Source: RBG-16-66-20 sp036560705 (GTDB lineage: Bacteria > Pseudomonadota > Gammaproteobacteria > Burkholderiales > SG8-39). From it: a DNA stretch of 64,000 nucleotides. The notes beneath the pieces are model-generated. The model was not told where the DNA came from. It saw only the letters and a program-made list of their open reading frames with translations, and did not search any database. Location of the stretch: assembly GCA_036560705.1 (NCBI GenBank), contig DATBQR010000018.1, positions 49,795 through 113,794 on the forward strand, written 5' to 3'. The translations under genes and the position numbers were made by a program. Shown one piece after another: positions 10,595-17,968 of the stretch (positions are counted from its first letter, which is position 1; each line of letters opens with the position of its first letter).

Positions 10595-10614
10595 GCGCAC
10601 CGAATCAGGTGCGC
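10595..10614 (+). repeat. Perfect hairpin between the two ice-binding-like genes
   Basis: A perfect seven-base stem, GCGCACC / GGTGCGC, with loop GAATCA begins on the base after the stop codon of the first DUF3494 gene. No T-run follows. It may stabilise the upstream transcript or tune expression of the second gene, whose start is 37 bases further on. Confidence 0.5.
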
Positions 10615-10650
10615 GCGGATCTACTTCAAAGCGAAATCCAGGAGAAGAAA

Positions 10651-11553
10651 ATGAGCAGAATTCAAATCCACTTCAAACCGCTGACATCGATTGCGGCATT
10701 GCTGCTGACTGCCTTCGTGGCCGGATGCGGTGGCGGTGGCGGTGGCGGAGGCGGCAGCAGCTCAGGCACAAGCGCGGCCGCGCTCGCTGCCGCGGCCGCT
10801 GGCCGGACCCTGACCGTCGCCCCGGGCGCCGGCCACGGCGTGGGAGGCGCGGGCACGGGCCCGGCGCCGGTCGATCTGATGTCCATCCTGACGAACAATC
10901 TCGTGATCCTGACGAAAACCGGGATCACCAACACCGGCAGCCATGGAACCCATATCACCGGGAATATCGGCTCCAGCCCGATCACCTCCGCAGCGATGAA
11001 TACGGTGTTCTGTACGGAAATAGCCGGAACGATATTCGGCGTCGACGCGGCCTATGTCGGCAGCGGCTCGCAGGTATGCTTTGCGGGCAACCCGCCGGCG
11101 TCCAACAAGACCCTGGTGGACAACGCGGTGCTCGACCAGGGAACCGCCTACGCGGACGCCGCCGGGCGTGCGCCCGACTACGTGGAACTGGGTGCCGGAG
11201 CGATCGGCGGGATGACCCTGCCGCCTGCCGTCTACAAGTGGAGCACCGGCGTATCGATCCTGTCGGACGTCTTTCTCGCAGGCGGCCCGAACGACGTCTG
11301 GATCCTCGAGATCGCGGGCGACATCACCATGGCAAGCGCGGTGAAAGTGACGCTCCTTGGCGGCGCGCTGGCAAAGAACGTTTTCTGGCAGGCCGGCGGC
11401 CCGACCGGCGTGGCCCTTGGAACGACTGCGCATTTCGAAGGCGTCCTGCTGGCTACGAAAGCGGTCACCGTGAATACCGGCGCTACCGCAAACGGCAGGT
11501 TCCTGTCGCAAACGACAGTTACACTCGACGCCAATACGATAGTAAGCCCGTAA
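10651..11553 (+). CDS. DUF3494 ice-binding-like lipoprotein, copy 2
   Basis: The 300-residue predicted lipoprotein begins at the ATG at 10651, preceded by AGGAGAA. Its lipobox is VAGC, followed by a run of Gly and then Ser/Ala-rich sequence. The DUF3494 domain begins around residue 85 with NLVILTKTGITNTGSHGTHI and TGNIGSSPIT, closer in style to the ice-binding proteins of cold-adapted microbes than copy 1. It continues with LPPAVYKWSTGVSI, DVWILEIAGDITM, GALAKNVFWQAGG, and GVLLATKAVTVNTGATANGR. Two cysteines (in VFCTEI and VCFAG) could pair. The arrangement suggests duplication followed by strong divergence. The gene ends 24 bases from the convergent FkbM gene. Confidence 0.88.
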   Translation: MSRIQIHFKPLTSIAALLLTAFVAGCGGGGGGGGGSSSGTSAAALAAAAAGRTLTVAPGAGHGVGGAGTGPAPVDLMSILTNNLVILTKTGITNTGSHGTHITGNIGSSPITSAAMNTVFCTEIAGTIFGVDAAYVGSGSQVCFAGNPPASNKTLVDNAVLDQGTAYADAAGRAPDYVELGAGAIGGMTLPPAVYKWSTGVSILSDVFLAGGPNDVWILEIAGDITMASAVKVTLLGGALAKNVFWQAGGPTGVALGTTAHFEGVLLATKAVTVNTGATANGRFLSQTTVTLDANTIVSP

Positions 11554-11577
11554 GGTTCCAGCGCAGCGCTTGAGGCG

Positions 11578-12397
11578 TCACGCCTTCAGCACCAGCCGGC
11601 CGTCCTTCAGCTGGACCTGATTGACGGTCGGATCGTCGGCATGGACCGCCAGCATGTTGATGCCGAAGATGAACGAGCGATAACCCAGCTCGGCCACGAA
11701 ATTTTCGATCGCAGCGCGGTCCGACTTGATGACTTCGACGATCATGATTGGACGGTGGCGAGCCAGCGCGGCACGGCCGCCGCGCAGCACTTCCAGCTCC
11801 ATCCCTTCGACATCGAGCTTCACCAAGTCCAGCCGGGCCATTTCGAGAGAATCCAGGTTCACCACGCGCACGCTGGCGCTGGCGTCGGCCTCGTATGAAA
11901 TTCTGCCCGATGAACTCGTTCCCGGCGCCCCGCCGCAATTCCAGGCTGCCGAAACTCGACGGCACGCAGTAGTCCGGTTGCGGCACGGCCAGTTCGCCGG
12001 AAATCTCGCCCAGGGCGGCAAACCACGCGCGGGCATTCAGGCAGTTGTTCAAGGCGACGTTGCCGGCCAGGGCGTAAAACAGGATCTCCTGGGCCTCGAA
12101 GGCGATGACATTCCCCCAACCCGCCGTGTGCCTCGCCCACTCAATGGTGTGCACGCCGATGTTGGCGCCGCCGTCGATGGCGACCACGCCGTCGCCGAAA
12201 TGCCGGCGGCGGCAGTCGAGCAGGGACAAGGCGAGGCACACCTCTTCTTCGTCGAAACCCGATCTGTTGAGGATCTGGAACCCGACGCCGTAGCCGCTGG
12301 TGGCATCGGTCATCTGGTAATCATTGCGATTGACGATCATGACGCCATGGTTGCACGCGGCCAGGACGAAGGCGATCGGACGTGGTGGAAAGGCCAT
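11578..12397 (-). pseudogene. FkbM-family methyltransferase, frameshifted
   Basis: The reading frame starting at 12397 (MAFPPRPIAF) encodes the SAM-binding core AIDGGANIGVHTIEWARH and continues to GAGNEFIGQ. The homologous sequence then moves to another frame (ISYEADASASVRVVNLDSLE), which carries the FkbM C-terminal motifs LDLVKLDVEGMELEVLRGG and IMIVEVIKSD and stops at 11578. The frames meet at about 11890-11910, where one extra base, or two missing bases, would explain the break. FkbM proteins methylate sugars or polyketides. The gene is either a true pseudogene or carries a sequencing error. If intact it would make about 272 residues. Confidence 0.75.
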
Positions 12398-12458
12398 GGA
12401 TGAAGGTCTCCGCGAAGTCGCCTAGTGTAATTGCATGTTCCCGCGCGCTGCGCGCAGC

Positions 12459-13508
12459 CTAGCCTTCCAGCGCGGCGATCTTGCGCTTCGCCTCCTCGAT
12501 GAATACCCCGCGCGGAAACTGCTCGATGTACAGCTTCAGGTCCTCTGGATCGTCGCTGTCCTTGACCTCTTCCCAGAATTCCGTCTCGGCCTCGCTGCCT
12601 TCGCCGCCGGGCGCCGGCGCCGGCATGGCGAGCGGCTTGGCGAGAACCTCGTCGGGATCCTCGGGCGGCTTGCCGGCGAGGATCCGCTTGAGGGCATCCG
12701 CGAAATTGCGCGCGCTCTGGTAGCGCTGCTCGACGTCCTTGGCGAGGGCGCGCGCCATGACGCGGTCGAATTCGGGCGGCACCTGCACGATCGCGGAGGG
12801 CCAGACCGGATCGTCCTGGATGATCTGCGCCTGCAGCCCGAACTGATTCGCCGCGTCGAACGGCTTTTTCCCGGTGAGGAACTGGTAAAAAATGATGCCG
12901 GCCGAGAAGACGTCCGTGCGCCGGTCGAGCGTCTGCCCCTGGATCTGCTCCGGCGACATGTAGGACGGCGTGCCGACCATGGTGCCGACCCGAGTCGCCT
13001 CCGCCTGCGGCGCATCGGGATCGGCGACGCGCGCCACGCCGAAATCGGTGAGCTTGGCGTGGCCGTTCGCGTCGACCATCACGTTGGCCGGCTTGACGTC
13101 GCGGTGGATGATCCCCGCCTCGTGCGCGAACTCGAGCGCGTCGAGCAGCTCGAGCATGAGGCGGAAAATCGTCTTGAGGTCGAACGGCTCCTTGGCTTCG
13201 AAGCGGTCCTGCAACTCCTTGCCCTGGATGTATTCCATGACGATGTACGCGAGATCGCCATCAGTGCCGAAGTCGTACACCTGGACGATGTTGCGGTGGT
13301 TGAGCCGCGCTACGGCGCGCACCTCGCGCTCGAAGCGCACGGAAATCATGCGCGCGGCCTCCGGATCGAGCTTGCGGGTGAGGATGGTCTTGATCGCCAC
13401 CCTGCGGCCCAGGTTGGGATCGAGCCCGTCGTACACTAGCCCCATCGCCCCCTTGCCGAGGACGCCCTGGATCTGGTAGCGGCCCAGCGATTTGAGCTCG
13501 TTTTCCAA
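12459..13508 (-). CDS. Serine/threonine protein kinase, Hanks type
   Basis: This soluble eukaryotic-like kinase has about 349 residues. The glycine loop GKGAMGLVYDG is at about residues 16-26, the ATP-binding Lys is in VAIKTI, the catalytic loop is HRDVKPANV, then DFGVAR and the activation segment ending GTPSYMSPEQ. All catalytic residues are present, so it should be active. The C-terminal tail is Pro/Ala-rich and ends in a DPEDLKLYIEQFPRGVF-type segment seen after some bacterial kinases. There is no transmembrane helix. I chose the TTG at 13508 because it lies four bases after the upstream gene's stop and immediately before the kinase fold. The longer open frame to 13892 is out-of-frame shadow of the zinc-finger gene. 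Confidence 0.88.
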   Translation of the reverse strand: MENELKSLGRYQIQGVLGKGAMGLVYDGLDPNLGRRVAIKTILTRKLDPEAARMISVRFEREVRAVARLNHRNIVQVYDFGTDGDLAYIVMEYIQGKELQDRFEAKEPFDLKTIFRLMLELLDALEFAHEAGIIHRDVKPANVMVDANGHAKLTDFGVARVADPDAPQAEATRVGTMVGTPSYMSPEQIQGQTLDRRTDVFSAGIIFYQFLTGKKPFDAANQFGLQAQIIQDDPVWPSAIVQVPPEFDRVMARALAKDVEQRYQSARNFADALKRILAGKPPEDPDEVLAKPLAMPAPAPGGEGSEAETEFWEEVKDSDDPEDLKLYIEQFPRGVFIEEAKRKIAALEG

Positions 13509-13512
13509 TATT

Positions 13513-13944
13513 TCAGTCCGGCTTGTAACCCGGCTCGTCTTTCTTCTTGGTGTAGCTGAGTTTGCCGTCCTTGGGAGTGAACTCAAGAGCCTCCGGTTCC
13601 TTGGGCGGTTCGGCGGCTGCGGGCTGGGCCGGCGCCTGGGGGGCGGCGGCGGGCTTCTTCGGTGCAGGGGGAGCGGCCGCCACTTCCCTCGCAGCCTTGT
13701 CGAGGGCGGCGGCTTTCTTCGCCTCCTGGGACCGCGCGACGGCGGCCATGCTCTTGGCGTGGTCCTTCGCCGCGACGACGCATTCCTGGCACATGAACTT
13801 GCCGGTTCTCTGGCCGCCCTCCGTGAGCTGCGCGACCGCGTGCTCGACGCACAGCGGCTGATCGCAGTTGAGACACTTGGCAACGGCGGCATGCCCGCAG
13901 GGCTTCTTGCGCAGGAGGCCGGTCTCGATGGTGCAGGTGGTCAT
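13513..13944 (-). CDS. B-box-type zinc-finger protein with Ala/Pro-rich tail
   Basis: The 143-residue protein has an N-terminal Cys/His-rich module: CTIE, PCGHAAVAKCLNCDQPLC, VEHAV, and KFMCQEC. The spacing resembles bacterial B-box-type zinc fingers, so one or two zinc ions are likely bound. The C-terminal half is a Lys/Ala/Pro-rich low-complexity linker and a short KDGKLSYTKKKDEPGYKPD tail. It lies directly upstream of the Ser/Thr kinase and is almost certainly co-transcribed with it. It could be a kinase partner or substrate, but that is inference only. Confidence 0.75.
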   Translation of the reverse strand: MTTCTIETGLLRKKPCGHAAVAKCLNCDQPLCVEHAVAQLTEGGQRTGKFMCQECVVAAKDHAKSMAAVARSQEAKKAAALDKAAREVAAAPPAPKKPAAAPQAPAQPAAAEPPKEPEALEFTPKDGKLSYTKKKDEPGYKPD

Positions 13945-14062
13945 GCCTTATCGTACCTGAGCCCGCCGAAGAAGTTCTTCCGCCGCGTGAGTCGCGCCGA
14001 TCTTGATGCAAGAGACAAAAACGTGCCAAAGTTGGCACCGGAACAGCTACGCGGCGGAAATG

Positions 14063-14089
14063 AAAAAGGGGCTGCGATTTCGCAACCCC
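14063..14089 (-). terminator. Intrinsic terminator after tRNA-Arg
   Basis: On the minus strand a nine-pair stem GGGGTTGCG / CGCAGCCCC with an AAAT loop is followed directly by TTTTT. It begins 11 bases beyond the 3' CCA of tRNA-Arg and has the classic form of a Rho-independent terminator. Confidence 0.88.
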
Positions 14090-14099
14090 TTCCTTTGTC

Positions 14100-14176
14100 T
14101 GGCGCGCCCGGAGCGATTCGAACGCCCGACCCCTTGGTTCGTAGCCAAGTACTCTATCCATCTGAGCTACGGGCGC
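14100..14176 (-). tRNA. tRNA-Arg (anticodon ACG)
   Basis: The 77-base tRNA gene has the CCA end encoded. The acceptor stem is GCGCCCG paired with CGGGCGC, the D arm is GCTC/GAGT, the anticodon stem is CTTGG/CCAAG enclosing loop CTACGAA (anticodon ACG at positions 34-36), and the T arm contains GTTCGAATC. The wobble A is normally deaminated to inosine, reading CGU, CGC and CGA. The gene stands alone with its own promoter-like sequence and terminator. Confidence 0.97.
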
Positions 14177-14185
14177 GAGGGACGC

Positions 14186-14191
14186 ATTATA
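14186..14191 (-). promoter_or_regulatory. -10 box of the tRNA-Arg promoter
   Basis: A perfect TATAAT lies on the minus strand ten bases before the tRNA 5' end, the expected distance for a start of transcription about three bases upstream of the mature tRNA. The -35 region around 14209-14214 is poor. The element sits in the 36-base gap shared with the divergent ABM-domain gene, close to that gene's ribosome-binding site. Confidence 0.6.
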
Positions 14192-14212
14192 TCAAACACT
14201 TAAGGAGGCCAG

Positions 14213-14497
14213 ATGAGCTTCGTGCTGCAGGTGAATATCCAGATCAAGCCGGAAAACGTCCGCAGCTTCATGGAGAAGGTGCTGGAGAACGCGGCGCACG
14301 CGCGGCAGGAGAAGGGTTGCGCCCAGTTCGAGGTGCTGGTGGACCCGAACGACAAGACAAAAGTGATGCTCTACGAGGTCTACCGGGACGAGCCGGCGTT
14401 CGAAACGCACCAGCAGACGGCGCACTTCAAGAAGTACGTGGCGGAGGCGGTACCGCTGCTCGCCTCGCGCGAGCGGCATTTCTGGCGGAAAGCCTAG
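14213..14497 (+). CDS. ABM-domain (antibiotic biosynthesis monooxygenase-like) protein
   Basis: This small 94-residue protein of the dimeric alpha/beta-barrel ABM superfamily includes cofactor-free quinol monooxygenases such as YgiN and LsrG among its relatives. Visible family features are FVLQVNIQIKPENVRSFME, the EKGCAQFEVLVDPNDKTKVM strand region, LYEVYRDEPAFETHQQTAHF and a C-terminal VPLLAS segment. A strong AAGGAGG lies six bases before the ATG. Its substrate is unknown. It converges with the chromate transporter genes and overlaps them by four bases. Confidence 0.85.
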   Translation: MSFVLQVNIQIKPENVRSFMEKVLENAAHARQEKGCAQFEVLVDPNDKTKVMLYEVYRDEPAFETHQQTAHFKKYVAEAVPLLASRERHFWRKA

Positions 14498-15003
14498 AAC
14501 AGGAAAAAGCCGAGCGCGCCCCCCGCGGCGAGGATCCACAGCGGGTTCAGGCGGGTCGCGTAGAGCGCCGCGGCGCTCGCCCCGGCGATGCAGGCGTTTT
14601 TCCAGTCCACGCCGTGCGGCGTGGCGATGACGTAGCCGCCCGAGAGGATGAAGCCGACGCTGACGGGGAGGAGCGCGCGCTGGAACGCCTTGCGCCAGGG
14701 CGCGTCGCGCATGCGGTCCCACAAGCCGCCCAGTGAATAGGAGAGCGCGGCGGCGGGCCCGCAGAACGCGCCCAGCGCGACCATCCCGCCCGCGGGCCCG
14801 GCGATCTTCCAGCCGATCAACGCCGTCACCAGCACGTTCGGCCCGGGCGACGCCTGCGCGATGGCGAACAGCTGGATGAAGTCGGCGGCGCTCATCCAGT
14901 GCTGCACGTCCACCACCTGCCGCTGCATCTCCGGCATCACGGACGGGATGCCGCCGACGGACACCAGCGACAGCAGCGCGAAATAGAACGCGATCTGGAG
15001 CAT
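14494..15003 (-). CDS. Chromate transporter, short-chain subunit (second half)
   Basis: This 169-residue membrane protein of the CHR family has the motif PGPNVLVTALIGWKIAGPAGG and the N-terminal VGGIPSVMPEMQRQVVD segment. Short-chain CHR proteins occur as adjacent pairs that together correspond to one ChrA and export chromate or related oxyanions. This is the downstream partner of the gene at 15026. About four to six hydrophobic segments are visible. Confidence 0.88.
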   Translation of the reverse strand: MLQIAFYFALLSLVSVGGIPSVMPEMQRQVVDVQHWMSAADFIQLFAIAQASPGPNVLVTALIGWKIAGPAGGMVALGAFCGPAAALSYSLGGLWDRMRDAPWRKAFQRALLPVSVGFILSGGYVIATPHGVDWKNACIAGASAAALYATRLNPLWILAAGGALGFFLF

Positions 15004-15025
15004 CAGCGCGAAGCCTCGCGGAGCA

Positions 15026-15568
15026 TCAGATCAGCCCCCTGCGCGCGGCCAGCCAGCCGAACAGGATCGCCACCGGCAGGACCGCGAACAGCGACACGCG
15101 CCCGAGCGCGATGACGCCGAAGCAGCTTGCGGCGAGCGCGAGACCCCAGGGCTTGCGCACGAGAGGCCTGGCGAGCTTGAACGCGGTGCCGATGAACAGG
15201 CCGCCGCCCGCGATGCCGATGCCGGTAACAACCGCTCTCACCGCCGGGTTGCCGGAATAATCAGCGTAGAGCAGGACCAGGCAGAAAACCCAGACCAGCG
15301 GCAATGCCATGAGGCCGGCGAAGGCGACGACCGAACCCAGGGGGCCGAACCAGCGCCGCCCCAGCACCACCGACACGTTGCCTACATTGGGGCCCGGCAG
15401 GAACTGGCACAGCGCCAGCACTTCGGCGAAATCGGTCGGCGCGAGCCAGCGCTTCTCCTCCACCATCACCCGGTGCGCCCAGGGCAGCACGCCGCCGAAG
15501 GACCTGGCGCCGATGGAAAGAAAACCCCAGTACAGCTCCCACAGCGATTTCGGCGGAGCGGGTTGCAA
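15026..15568 (-). CDS. Chromate transporter, short-chain subunit (first half)
   Basis: This 180-residue CHR-family membrane protein carries the conserved SIGARSFGGVLPWAHRVMVE segment and LPGPNVGNVSVVLGRRWFGP. It forms the N-terminal-like half of a split chromate transporter with the following gene, 22 bases away. The reading frame opens with TTG at 15568, immediately after the flavin reductase stop (TAG-TTG), so translation is probably coupled to that gene. A flavin reductase next to a chromate exporter is suggestive of chromate handling but not proof of it. Confidence 0.87.
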   Translation of the reverse strand: MQPAPPKSLWELYWGFLSIGARSFGGVLPWAHRVMVEEKRWLAPTDFAEVLALCQFLPGPNVGNVSVVLGRRWFGPLGSVVAFAGLMALPLVWVFCLVLLYADYSGNPAVRAVVTGIGIAGGGLFIGTAFKLARPLVRKPWGLALAASCFGVIALGRVSLFAVLPVAILFGWLAARRGLI

Positions 15569-16129
15569 CTATTCTCCCCAGTAGTCCAGGCCTTCGGGGA
15601 GCGGCTCGCCGTGGGCGAGCGAGGCGAGCTTGGCGTACTGCCCGTCGGCGTAGAGCAGCGGCTTGCCTTTCCTGCCGATCTGCATCCGCGCGACTTCGCC
15701 GAGGAAGATGGTGTGGCTGCCGTGCACCAGCCGGTTCACCACCCGGCAGTCGAACGACACCAGCGCATCGGCCAGCACCGGCGCGCCGGTGGCCAGGCGG
15801 GTCCACTGGCCGTCGCGGAAGCGGGCTTCGCCCCGCATGTTGCTGCCCTGCGCGCCGCTGAAGGTGCCGGAGAGCTCGCGGTCCTCGTGGCGAAGCATGT
15901 TGACGCAGAAGATCTCCGCCGCGGCGATGGCGTCGTGCGTGTTGGTCGCGCGGTTGACGCAGACCAGCACGGTGGGCGGATCCGCGGTCGCCGAGCACAC
16001 CGCGGTGGCGGTCATGCCGTAGCGCCGGCCTTCATGGGCGCAGCTGATGATGCTCACCGCCCCCGCCAGGCTGCGCATGCCGAGCTTGAACTCGGCGGCA
16101 AACTGGCTGCTGTCCGGCGGCTTGCTCAT
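15569..16129 (-). CDS. Flavin reductase family protein (FMN-binding split barrel)
   Basis: This 186-residue protein is of the HpaC/DIM6 type and supplies reduced flavin to partner monooxygenases. Motifs: FKLGMRSLAGAVSIISCAHE, GMTATAVCSATADPPTVLVCVN, FCVNMLR, and a C-terminal PLLYADGQYAKL, which matches the HpaC family (xLLYxxGxY). It is the first gene of a minus-strand unit with the split chromate transporter. No oxygenase lies beside it. The flavin monooxygenases at 43193-45502 are candidate clients, but they are about 28 kb away. Confidence 0.9.
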   Translation of the reverse strand: MSKPPDSSQFAAEFKLGMRSLAGAVSIISCAHEGRRYGMTATAVCSATADPPTVLVCVNRATNTHDAIAAAEIFCVNMLRHEDRELSGTFSGAQGSNMRGEARFRDGQWTRLATGAPVLADALVSFDCRVVNRLVHGSHTIFLGEVARMQIGRKGKPLLYADGQYAKLASLAHGEPLPEGLDYWGE

Positions 16130-16183
16130 GCGGCGATTCTACCGTGCTAGATTGGCCGGAACTTCTCGCAGCGGAGCACTACC

Positions 16184-17950
16184 ATGCAGGACGGCTTCCT
16201 CCACCAAGCGTTCATCTATCTAGCTGCGGGCGTGATCGTGGTGCCGATATTCAAGCGCCTTGGCCTCGGCTCGGTGCTCGGCTACCTCGTCGCCGGCGTC
16301 GCCATCGGCCCGTGGGGCCTCTCGCTGGTCTCGGCGCCCGAGGCGATCCTCGACTTCGCCGAGTTCGGCGTGGTGCTGCTGCTGTTCCTGGTCGGCCTGG
16401 AACTGAACCCCGCGCGCGTCTGGCAGCTGCGCAAGCCGATTTTCGGCATGGGCGCGACGCAGGTCGCGGTGACGGTGGTCGTGGTGGCGGCGGCGGCGTG
16501 GGCGCTGGGCGCGCCGCCGCGCGTGGCGCTGGTGGTCGGCATGGGCTTCGCCATGTCCTCGACGGCGATCGGCCTCGCCACGCTGCAGGAAAAGAACCTG
16601 CTGCCCACGCCGGGCGGCCAGGCGAGCTTCTCGGTGCTGCTGTTCCAGGACCTGGCAGTGATTCCGCTTATTCTCATTTTGGGACTGATTTCTTCGGATA
16701 AATCCCATAACAGTTTCGACTGGACGGCAACCGCCAAGGCGGTGGGCATGATCGTGCTGCTGATCGCGGTGGGGCGCTTCCTGCTGCGGCCGGTGCTGCG
16801 CTATGTCGCCAACACGCGCCAGCGCGAAATTTTCGTCGGCTTCGCCCTGCTGCTGGTGATCGGCATCGCCGCGCTGATGGAGCTGGTCGGCCTGTCCACC
16901 GCGCTGGGCGCCTTCCTCGGCGGCGTGCTGCTCGCCGATTCGGAATACCGCCACCAGCTGGAACTCGACATCGAGCCGTTCAAGGGCCTGCTGCTGGGGC
17001 TGTTCTTCATCGCGGTCGGCATGTCGGTGGATCTGGGGTTGTTTTCGCGTTCTCCTGGTTTGATTTTCCTGATAGCAGGAGGAGTAATAGCCCTGAAAAT
17101 TGCGATCCTCTACCCGGTCTCCAAGACCTTCGGCTTCTGCGGCCGGGCCGACGCCACGCTGTTCGCCCTCGCGCTCTCGCAGGTCGGCGAATTCGCCTTC
17201 GTATTGTTCGGCGCCGCCGGCAGCATCCTGCCGCGCGCCACCCTCGACCTGCTGAACGCCGCGGTCGCGGTGTCGATGCTGAGCACACCGCTGCTGATGA
17301 TGCTCTACGAGCGGGTGCTGGCGCCGCGCCTGCTGCGCGTCGAGGAGCGCGCGGCCGACGCCATCGACGAAACCAACCCGGTGATCATCGCCGGCTTCGG
17401 CCGCTTCGGCCAGGTGGTGCAGCGCGTGCTCGCCGGCCTGAAGATCCGCGCTACCGTCGTCGACCACGACCCCAACCAGATCGAGCTGGTGCGCCGCTTC
17501 GGCAGCAAGGCCTACTACGGCGACGCCACCCGCCTCGACCTGCTGGAAGCCGCCGGCGCCCGCAAGGCCAAGCTGCTGGTGGTCGCCGTGGACAATCCGC
17601 AGAGCGCCCTGCAGATCGTCAGCGAGGCGCGCAAGCACTTCCGCCACCTCAAGCTCGTGGTGCGCGCGCGCAGCCGCACCGAGGCCTTCGAGCTCGCGGA
17701 GATGGGCGTGCCGGCGGTGCGCGAGACCTTCGGCTCGGCGCTCGACGCCGCCGAGAGCGCGCTGCAGGACCTCGGCTACCAGCCCATCGCGGCGCGGCGC
17801 ATCGTCACCCGTTTCCGCCGCCACGACGAGCAGACCATCGTGCAGCAGGCGAAACACCGCAAGGACACCAAGAAACTCATCACGCTGGCGCAGCAGGGGC
17901 GCCAGGACCTGGAGCAGCTGCTGGCGACGGAAACCGGCGGAAAGTCCTGA
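16184..17950 (+). CDS. CPA2-family K+/H+ antiporter with RCK domain (KefB-like)
   Basis: The 588-residue inner-membrane antiporter has about 12 transmembrane segments in residues 1-385 and the family motifs GYLVAGVAIGPWGL, FGVVLLLFLVGLELNP, FAMSSTAIGLATL and LLFQDLAVIPLI. A cytoplasmic RCK/TrkA-N domain follows, with the Rossmann loop VIIAGFGRFGQVVQRVL and a VDHDPNQIELVRRFG nucleotide-binding strand. It most resembles glutathione-gated KefB/KefC. No KefF/KefG ancillary subunit is adjacent. It faces the sensor gene convergently, with an 18-base gap. Confidence 0.92.
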   Translation: MQDGFLHQAFIYLAAGVIVVPIFKRLGLGSVLGYLVAGVAIGPWGLSLVSAPEAILDFAEFGVVLLLFLVGLELNPARVWQLRKPIFGMGATQVAVTVVVVAAAAWALGAPPRVALVVGMGFAMSSTAIGLATLQEKNLLPTPGGQASFSVLLFQDLAVIPLILILGLISSDKSHNSFDWTATAKAVGMIVLLIAVGRFLLRPVLRYVANTRQREIFVGFALLLVIGIAALMELVGLSTALGAFLGGVLLADSEYRHQLELDIEPFKGLLLGLFFIAVGMSVDLGLFSRSPGLIFLIAGGVIALKIAILYPVSKTFGFCGRADATLFALALSQVGEFAFVLFGAAGSILPRATLDLLNAAVAVSMLSTPLLMMLYERVLAPRLLRVEERAADAIDETNPVIIAGFGRFGQVVQRVLAGLKIRATVVDHDPNQIELVRRFGSKAYYGDATRLDLLEAAGARKAKLLVVAVDNPQSALQIVSEARKHFRHLKLVVRARSRTEAFELAEMGVPAVRETFGSALDAAESALQDLGYQPIAARRIVTRFRRHDEQTIVQQAKHRKDTKKLITLAQQGRQDLEQLLATETGGKS

Positions 17951-17968
17951 CGCCCTCCCCTCGCCGGA

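Noticed and set aside
9840..10800. GC-rich Gly and Ala codon runs that look like microsatellites
   Set aside because: They encode the poly-Gly and poly-Ala tracts of the two lipoproteins, and codon use within them varies. They are better described as low-complexity protein segments than as DNA repeats.
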